DNA from: Pleomorphochaeta sp.
GTDB taxonomy: Bacteria; Spirochaetota; Spirochaetia; Sphaerochaetales; Sphaerochaetaceae
Length of the DNA: 64,000 nt
Reading direction: 5' to 3'
Assembly (NCBI GenBank): GCA_028532815.1
Contig: JAQQAS010000039.1
Span: 1-64,000 of the forward strand
Of the stretch, positions 58,586-64,000 are shown one piece after another. A program made the position numbers and the translations under genes. The notes beneath the pieces were generated by a model. It was not told where the DNA came from. It did no database searches and saw only the letters and a list, made by a program, of their open reading frames with translations. Each line of letters opens with the position of its first letter. Positions within the stretch are counted from its first letter, which is position 1.

Positions 58586-59854
58586 TTATAAAATAATGAT
58601 TTGATCTCTTTCTGGGCCAACTGAAACAAATTTAATCGGAGCACCAACAAGTTTTCCAATTTCAGTACAATAATCTTGTGCTTCTTTTGGAAGATCTTCC
58701 CATTTTCTAGCATTTGAAGTATCGCATTTCCAACCTTTAAATTCTTTATAAATTGGTTTAGCAACTTCTTGAAGTGCAGTTTCAGGTAAATAATTAATTA
58801 CTTCTCCATTTACTTCATAAGCTGTACAAACTTTGATTGTATCAAAATGGTCTAAGATGTCTAATTTAGTAATAGCTATGCCAGTAAATCCATTAATCCA
58901 GCAAGAATAATCAGCTGCAACAGCATCAAACCAACCACAACGACGAGGACGACCTGTAGTTGCACCATATTCGTGTCCTAGATCTCTTAGTTTTTCACCA
59001 TCTGCATCGAATAATTCAGTCATGAAAGGTCCGCCACCAACACTTGTTGAATAAGCTTTAACAACTCCAATTATTTCATCAATTCTATTTGGTGCAATAC
59101 CAGCTCCACTACAAGTTCCACCAGCTGTTGGATTACTACTTGTTGTATATGGATAAATACCCCAATCTAAGTCTCTCATGATTCCAAGTTGTCCTTCTAA
59201 AAGAATCTTTTTATTTGATTCATAAGCATCTCTAATTACAGGAACAGAATCAATGATTTGGCTTCCAAACATTTCTCTCCATTTAGCACAAACTTCAAGC
59301 ATTTCTTCTAGAGTAACTTGTGGTAAATTGAAATAAGCTAATTCTCTGTTTTTTCTTGGAAGAAGCATTTGTAATCTTTTAGTAAGTCTTTCTTCATCTA
59401 AAATATCTACAGCTCTAATACCACTTCTTGCAGCTTTATCACTATAAGTAGGTCCAATACCTTTTTTGGTAGTACCAATTTTCCAGTTTTTACTTTTACT
59501 AGCTTCTTCAGCACCGTCTAAAGTACAGTGGAAAGGCATTATTAAATGAGCTCTTTTATCAATAAATAGATTACTTCCATCAACTCCAGCTTTGGCAATA
59601 GAATCTAGCTCAATTTTCATAGTATCAAAATTTACTACTGTTCCAGCTCCTACAATATTTGTAGTTTCTGGGTTAAAGATACCTGATGGGATAATGTGAA
59701 GTGCAAATTTACCTTTATCATTAATTACAGTATGTCCAGCGTTATCTCCACCTTGAAAGCGGATACATAAATCAGCTTTTGTTGCTAAATAGTCAACAAC
59801 ACGACCTTTTCCTTCGTCTCCCCATTGGGCTCCTACAATAGCACTTATACTCAT
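58586..59854 (-). CDS. purA: Adenylosuccinate synthetase
   Basis: This 422-residue GTP-dependent enzyme converts IMP and aspartate to adenylosuccinate. The P-loop GAQWGDEGKGRVVD (8-21), GDNAGHTV, GIGPTYSDKAAR and TTGRPRRCGWFDAVA motifs are all present. Together with purB and two phosphoribosyltransferase genes upstream, it supports AMP formation from salvaged hypoxanthine. It begins 10 nt after the upstream PRTase gene. Confidence 0.97.
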   Translation of the reverse strand: MSISAIVGAQWGDEGKGRVVDYLATKADLCIRFQGGDNAGHTVINDKGKFALHIIPSGIFNPETTNIVGAGTVVNFDTMKIELDSIAKAGVDGSNLFIDKRAHLIMPFHCTLDGAEEASKSKNWKIGTTKKGIGPTYSDKAARSGIRAVDILDEERLTKRLQMLLPRKNRELAYFNLPQVTLEEMLEVCAKWREMFGSQIIDSVPVIRDAYESNKKILLEGQLGIMRDLDWGIYPYTTSSNPTAGGTCSGAGIAPNRIDEIIGVVKAYSTSVGGGPFMTELFDADGEKLRDLGHEYGATTGRPRRCGWFDAVAADYSCWINGFTGIAITKLDILDHFDTIKVCTAYEVNGEVINYLPETALQEVAKPIYKEFKGWKCDTSNARKWEDLPKEAQDYCTEIGKLVGAPIKFVSVGPERDQIIIL

Positions 59855-59864
59855 TATTTACTCC

Positions 59865-60401
59865 TTAGCCGTTATTTAATAACATTGCTTTTTCTCTGTT
59901 TGTATGATCTTCAATATCCTCAGCATCCCAAGGATATTTAATCCAAATATCTTCAATTTCTAAAGCAGGGAAATATCTTTTTATTTCCACTGGGAAATTA
60001 GCATCTTTTTCTTTTAGTTTGTTGTGAAGAACTAGGACAGCAATTTCTTCAGGATTATATTTTAGCAATTCTCTTACACAGTAACCAAGTGTTGCTCTAG
60101 TATCATCAACTTCATCAATTAATAATACTTTTTTACCCTTCAATTGCTCTTGAACTTCATCAATCCACTGAATTTTGGTTGGGTGGGTTTTGTGTTTTTT
60201 ATCAACACCATAATAAGATATGCCAACAGCATATATAGGTCTGTTAATAAAAGTCTTAATTATTCTTGCAGGTATAAAGCCTCCAGAACCGATTGCAACA
60301 ATCACATCAGGATCAAAGTCGCTTTTCATAATTTTTTGAGCTAAACCTTTGACCAATTTGTGAACAGTGTTGTAGCTAACGTAAAATTTTTCGTTTTTCA
60401 T
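59865..60401 (-). CDS. Purine phosphoribosyltransferase (xanthine/hypoxanthine type)
   Basis: This 178-residue type I PRTase has the PRPP-binding motif VLLIDEVDDTRATLG (about 95-109) and a GSGGFIPARI loop. The IKYPWDAEDI near the C-terminus is typical of the xanthine-guanine/hypoxanthine PRTase-like group found beside purA in other bacteria. It probably salvages a 6-oxopurine to its nucleotide. It is distinct from the Hpt encoded 53 nt upstream. Confidence 0.85.
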   Translation of the reverse strand: MKNEKFYVSYNTVHKLVKGLAQKIMKSDFDPDVIVAIGSGGFIPARIIKTFINRPIYAVGISYYGVDKKHKTHPTKIQWIDEVQEQLKGKKVLLIDEVDDTRATLGYCVRELLKYNPEEIAVLVLHNKLKEKDANFPVEIKRYFPALEIEDIWIKYPWDAEDIEDHTNREKAMLLNNG

Positions 60402-60454
60402 AAAGAAGTTTCCAATTTTAGTATATTTTTAATTTAATAAATTATTCTATTTTA

Positions 60455-61015
60455 TTAACCTTGTGGATACATTTCTGCAATGTAAGGGAGTGTTCTATGT
60501 TGTTCATTGTAATCTAGACCATATCCAACAACCCAAACATCAGGGATTGTAAATCCAACATAATTTATTTCAACAGGAACAGTATGTCTATCTGGTTTGT
60601 CTAATAAAACTAAGGTTTTAACGCTAGCTGGTTTTCTAGATTTAAAGTTTCTAATTAGATAATCAAGTGTATAACCTGAATCTAAAATGTCTTCGATAAT
60701 TAAAACATGTTTATCTTCCATGTTTTCTCTAGTATCCATTAAAAGTCTAACATTTCCACTAGACCTATCTCCTGTATAAGAAGATAAAGCGATAAAATCA
60801 ACAACATGATTGATTGTCAATTTTCTGCATAAATCAGCAGTCAAAATAAAAGAGCCCTTCAATACCCCAACGAGTATAAGGCGCCCTTCAATGTTTGCAT
60901 AGGCTTCATTGATTTGATGTGCTAGTTCATCAACCCTACGGGAGATTGTGTCAGCATCAATTAATACTCTAACCAAATCTTTAGTTAAAGCAGGTATAGC
61001 TAATGAAGATTCCAT
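60455..61015 (-). CDS. hpt: Hypoxanthine phosphoribosyltransferase
   Basis: This 186-residue enzyme makes IMP/GMP from hypoxanthine/guanine and PRPP. Hpt hallmarks are LVGVLKGSFILTADLCR, the SSYTGDRSSGNV flexible loop, VLIIEDILDSGYTL (PRPP site) and VGYGLDYNEQHRTLPYIA at the C-terminus. It is the first gene of the salvage unit hpt-PRTase-purA. It connects naturally with the nucleoside phosphorylase at 5.9 kb, which would release hypoxanthine from inosine. Confidence 0.95.
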   Translation of the reverse strand: MESSLAIPALTKDLVRVLIDADTISRRVDELAHQINEAYANIEGRLILVGVLKGSFILTADLCRKLTINHVVDFIALSSYTGDRSSGNVRLLMDTRENMEDKHVLIIEDILDSGYTLDYLIRNFKSRKPASVKTLVLLDKPDRHTVPVEINYVGFTIPDVWVVGYGLDYNEQHRTLPYIAEMYPQG

Positions 61016-61262
61016 AGCCCCTCCAAAACTTAGTATATTTATTTGTACTAGAAAAAATGATAATAGTCAATTAAAGTTAGCTAAGAGAGCTCTAATAAAA
61101 ATTCACACTTTTGCTTAATTTTATAAATAAAAAGAATTGATTGTAACTCTGATAAATAATAGATAAAAGAGAGAGTTTTTTTAATGCAAAAATCAATTTA
61201 ACATTTTATATTTCTTCTTTTTCTGATAAAATTAAGGTAAATCAATTGCTATTGGAGGAATT

Positions 61263-62600
61263 ATGAAAGCATTTAAGGCTTATGATATACGTGGAGTTTT
61301 TGGTAGTGATTTAACTACTGATTTAGCATATAAAGTTGGTTATTTTTTACCTAGATTATTAGAGGCTAAAACAATTTTAGTAGGTCGTGATATGAGAGTA
61401 TCTTCACCAGAAGTTTTCAAAAGTTTGACTGATGGAATATTAGATGCAAACTGTAATGTTATTGATATCTCTCTTTCTTCAACTCCTATGGTTTATTTCT
61501 CAACTGTTTATTTTAAAGTTGATGGATCTGTTCAAATTACAGCATCACACAATCCCGCTAAATATAATGGTTTAAAAATTAGTAGAAAAATGGCTGTTCC
61601 CGTTGGTGGAGAAACTGGATTAAATACTCTGAAAGAAATGTGTGAAAATGAAGAGGTTGTTGTATCAAAAGAGAGAGGAACTCTAACTAGTGTTGATGCA
61701 AAAACTCCTTATATTTCTTTCTTAAATAAGTATAAAGAAGATTATTCAAATATGAAAATTGCTGTAGATTGTTCAAATGGTATGGCAAGTCTTTTAGTCA
61801 AAGATATTCTAGGTGATGATGTTATTTATATAAATGATACTCTAGATGGAACTTTCCCAAATCATGAACCAAACCCTTTAGATCCAAACAATACTGTGCA
61901 GCTACAAGAAGTTGTAAAAGAAAATAATTGTGATTTAGGAATTATATTTGATGGTGATGCTGATAGAGTTATGTTTATCGATGAAAAGGGTGGTTATATC
62001 CCAGCTGACCATCTAATGGGCCTTTTAGGCGAAAAAATGATGGAGTTTGAAGGAGAAAAAATAGCTGTTGTAGATATTAGAACTAGTAAATCAACTACTG
62101 AATATTTAGAAAAGCTAGGTTATCAAGTAATCACCTGGAAGGTAGGACACGTTCATGCAAAAGCAAAGCTTAGAGAAACCGGTGCTGTTTTTGGTGGAGA
62201 GCTTGCTGGACATTATTACTTTAGAGAATTTAATAATTGTGATAGTGGTCTTTTCGCTATGTTAATGATTCTTAATATCTTAAATAAAAAAAGAGATAAA
62301 GGTAAAACCTTGTCTTCTTTAATATCAAATATTGTTAGATACGAATCTAGTGGTGAGATTAATTTTAAAGTTGAAAATAAAGACGAAGTTATTGATATTT
62401 TAAAAAATAAATATGAGAAAACTGCAACAAAAGTTTTAGATACTGATGGTTATAGAATTGAATTTGATTCATGGTGGTTTGGTATTAGGAAAAGTAATAC
62501 AGAACCATATTTAAGATTGGTTTTAGAAGCTAGTAATAAAGAACAATTGAAACAAAAAATAGAAGAGATTACAAAAATTATTGAAGATAATTCTAGATAG
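61263..62600 (+). CDS. Phosphomannomutase/phosphoglucomutase
   Basis: This 445-residue alpha-D-phosphohexomutase interconverts hexose 6- and 1-phosphates. Four domains show the active-site phosphoserine loop TASHNPAKYNG (about 95-105), metal-binding DGDADRVMF (about 228-236), sugar-binding GELAGHYYF and phosphate-binding RKSNTEPYLRL. It resembles the PMM/PGM (ManB) group. RBS TGGAGGA. A terminator follows. Confidence 0.94.
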   Translation: MKAFKAYDIRGVFGSDLTTDLAYKVGYFLPRLLEAKTILVGRDMRVSSPEVFKSLTDGILDANCNVIDISLSSTPMVYFSTVYFKVDGSVQITASHNPAKYNGLKISRKMAVPVGGETGLNTLKEMCENEEVVVSKERGTLTSVDAKTPYISFLNKYKEDYSNMKIAVDCSNGMASLLVKDILGDDVIYINDTLDGTFPNHEPNPLDPNNTVQLQEVVKENNCDLGIIFDGDADRVMFIDEKGGYIPADHLMGLLGEKMMEFEGEKIAVVDIRTSKSTTEYLEKLGYQVITWKVGHVHAKAKLRETGAVFGGELAGHYYFREFNNCDSGLFAMLMILNILNKKRDKGKTLSSLISNIVRYESSGEINFKVENKDEVIDILKNKYEKTATKVLDTDGYRIEFDSWWFGIRKSNTEPYLRLVLEASNKEQLKQKIEEITKIIEDNSR

Positions 62601-62619
62601 TTTTAGAAATTAAATAATA

Positions 62620-62661
62620 AAAAGATGCTATTGAGTAAAACACAATCAGCATCTTTTTTTA
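62620..62661 (+). terminator. Terminator of the phosphohexomutase gene
   Basis: AAAAGATGCT (62620-62629) pairs with AGCATCTTTT (62648-62657), followed by TTT. Confidence 0.85.
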
Positions 62662-62965
62662 TGCTTATTTAATAATATTTAATAAAAACAGAATTTCCAC
62701 GATAATAATTAATATTGAGCTTACACTATAGAGTAAATATTTTCATAACTATTTGTAATTATAATACCTTAAGGTTGTTTATTTATTTTATAATAGCAAT
62801 TTATGTTAAATTTTATATTTTTATATATTTACATAGCATAATAATTGAATTATTATTATAATAACTTAATTGAATTGAGTAGTCTGAAAAACTTCTCATT
62901 AAAAACTGTGTATACGGTTTAAAGACGATTATAAACTTTACATTTATAATCATTAAGGGGAAATT
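62662..62965 (+). other. Intergenic region before the E1 gene
   Basis: These 304 bases are AT-rich and non-coding. A 9-bp hairpin, GATTATAAA (62927-62935) / TTTATAATC (62943-62951), sits directly upstream of the AAGGGG RBS (62955-62960) of the E1 gene and could be an operator or influence translation. TATAAT occurs at 62857-62862 without a good -35. Confidence 0.4.
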
Positions 62966-64000
62966 ATGCAGCTAACTAAGAAGAAGGCTCTTAAAGCATT
63001 AGAAATAATGCTTAATTCAAGATATTTTGAACAGCAGATATCGAATCTATTTCAGCAGAAAATAATGCATGGAACAACCCATTTAAATATAGGACAAGAG
63101 GCTCCTCAAGCAGCACTTGCTCTTAATTTAGATCCAGGAGATTGGATTGTTCCCACTCATAGATGCCATGGTTATACAATTGCAAGTGGCAGTTCAATGT
63201 ATAAAATGTTTAGTGAAATGTTTGGCTCTAGTCATGGACTTAGTAAAGGCCTTGGTGGAAGCATGCATATGAGTGATTTAGAAAATAATAATCCAGGATC
63301 TTCTGCAGTTGTTGCAAGTGGTGTAGGGCTTGCTGCAGGTATTGCCTTTGCAATTAAAAGAAAAAAGAAATCAAATATGGCAGTTGCTCTTTTAGGAGAT
63401 GGTGCTACCTCTCGTGGAATCATTCATGAAATTATGAATATATCATCGATTTGGGATTTACCTCTATTATTTTATTTGGAAAATAATGGATATGGTATGA
63501 GTGCTAATGTTAATGATATGGTTGCAACAAAAAATCTCGTAGATAGAGCTAAAGTTTATAATATAAAAGCAGTTAGTGTTGATGGAAATGATCTTGAAGC
63601 TGTCTATAAAGCAGTTGAGGCTGCTAGAAAATATATAACTGAAGAAAAAAAACCTTATTTTATAGAACTTAAAACATATAGATTTAATGGTCATTCAAAA
63701 TCTGATCCTTGTGTTTATAGAACTAGAGAAGAAGAAGCCTATTGGTTACAAAGATGTCCTATTAAAAATTTTACAAAAAAAATAATTGATAATAAGATAG
63801 CTAGTGCTGAGGAAGTCGATATTTTAAATAAAGCTTGTGAGGCTTTTGTTCTTCAAGAATTTAAAAAAGCCGAAGCTGTTAAGGATGATGCTTTAGAACT
63901 TGAAAACATAGAAGATTTTGTTTTTGATCCTATTAAAGTTCACTCAACCCACTCAACTTCTTCACACAGGGCTTTAGGTAGAGAAGCTATAAGAGAAGCT
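62966..64000 (+). CDS. Thiamine-PP-dependent 2-oxoacid (pyruvate/acetoin) dehydrogenase E1, alpha-beta fusion, partial
   Basis: The reading frame is open from ATG 62966 to the window end (345 residues, incomplete). It has the E1-alpha features HLNIGQEAPQAAL, the THRCHGYTIASG start of the TPP site, GLGGSMHM and the TPP/Mg motif GDGATSRGIIHE...ENNGYGMS. E1-alpha normally ends near residue 320. Here the frame continues with a linker into RALGREAIREA, which resembles the beginning of the E1-beta subunit. The gene is therefore probably a fused alpha-beta E1, as in some acetoin or branched-chain systems. RBS AAGGGG. Confidence 0.85.
   Translation, partial: MQLTKKKALKALEIMLNSRYFEQQISNLFQQKIMHGTTHLNIGQEAPQAALALNLDPGDWIVPTHRCHGYTIASGSSMYKMFSEMFGSSHGLSKGLGGSMHMSDLENNNPGSSAVVASGVGLAAGIAFAIKRKKKSNMAVALLGDGATSRGIIHEIMNISSIWDLPLLFYLENNGYGMSANVNDMVATKNLVDRAKVYNIKAVSVDGNDLEAVYKAVEAARKYITEEKKPYFIELKTYRFNGHSKSDPCVYRTREEEAYWLQRCPIKNFTKKIIDNKIASAEEVDILNKACEAFVLQEFKKAEAVKDDALELENIEDFVFDPIKVHSTHSTSSHRALGREAIREA

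Noticed and set aside
1-64000. Prophage, insertion sequence or integrative element
   Set aside because: No transposase, integrase, phage structural gene or flanking repeat was seen anywhere in the window; both tRNA genes lack adjacent integrases.

Overview
The window is about 64 kb of AT-rich (roughly 30% GC by eye) bacterial chromosome. It is densely coding, with short intergenic gaps and no insertion sequences, phage genes or CRISPR arrays. Two exported proteins have signal peptides ending in a sequence such as FAAGSSEE or FASGQTET. That style is typical of periplasmic proteins of Spirochaetia (Treponema, Sphaerochaeta and relatives). An anaerobic or fermentative lifestyle is suggested by the [FeFe]-hydrogenase maturase HydF, an iron-containing alcohol dehydrogenase, malic enzyme and a NimA-like flavoprotein. 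My best guess is a low-GC, probably host-associated spirochaete. This is inferred from gene content and not from a marker gene.

Layout. 0.3-3.1 kb: TrkA/TrkH potassium uptake. 3.2-12.9 kb: a DeoR-family regulator divergent from a long operon of MtnA-family isomerase, class II aldolase, purine nucleoside phosphorylase, and a nucleoside ABC importer (BMP binding protein, double ATPase, two permeases), followed by an unknown lipoprotein. Read together this is a nucleoside (or 5'-modified nucleoside) import and cleavage route ending in DHAP plus a small aldehyde. 13.0-19.4 kb: a MarR-controlled RND efflux operon (TolC-like, MFP lipoprotein, RND pump, PG0541-like protein). 19.4-28.9 kb: alcohol dehydrogenase, AraC regulator, dipeptidase, a split permease with a ferredoxin tail, a Crp/Fnr regulator, SDR, NimA-like protein, radical SAM protein, Dtd, an exonuclease and a DUF1275 protein.

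28.9-40.2 kb: tRNA-Ala(GGC), a four-S1-domain protein, M18 aminopeptidase, PAP2 phosphatase, tandem rhodaneses (one exported, one cytoplasmic), Na/Pi cotransporter, histidine phosphatase, a TM1266-like regulator with HydF, and an AraC/NahK-like kinase pair. 40.4-48.5 kb: a strong candidate non-coding RNA with its own promoter and terminator, an FAD/NAD oxidoreductase, GH36 alpha-galactosidase, an uncharacterised protein, an exonuclease-BRCT protein, an ABC-F ATPase with an apparent attenuator leader, and tRNA-Cys(GCA). 48.6-52.4 kb: DeoR regulator, Ldh2-family dehydrogenase, malic enzyme and a DUF4190 protein. 52.5-57.1 kb: a SatD-family protein whose N-terminal domain looks like a class III nucleotide cyclase, with a DUF3307 membrane protein, behind a promoter carrying four dyad sites at exactly 29-bp intervals. 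After these come a small uncharacterised protein, a TRIC channel, AlaX and a VTT protein. 57.1-61.0 kb: purine salvage/AMP synthesis (hpt, a second PRTase, purA, purB). 61.2-64.0 kb: a phosphomannomutase/phosphoglucomutase and the start of an E1 2-oxoacid dehydrogenase that appears to be an alpha-beta fusion and runs off the window.

Most worth following up: (a) the SatD/DUF3307 pair and its periodic operator array; (b) the nucleoside import, phosphorolysis, isomerase and aldolase operon, with a phosphorylase whose 5'-OH contact residue looks altered; (c) the orphan structured RNA at 40.48-40.66 kb; (d) the ABC-F leader, where a three-codon ORF ends immediately before a terminator.
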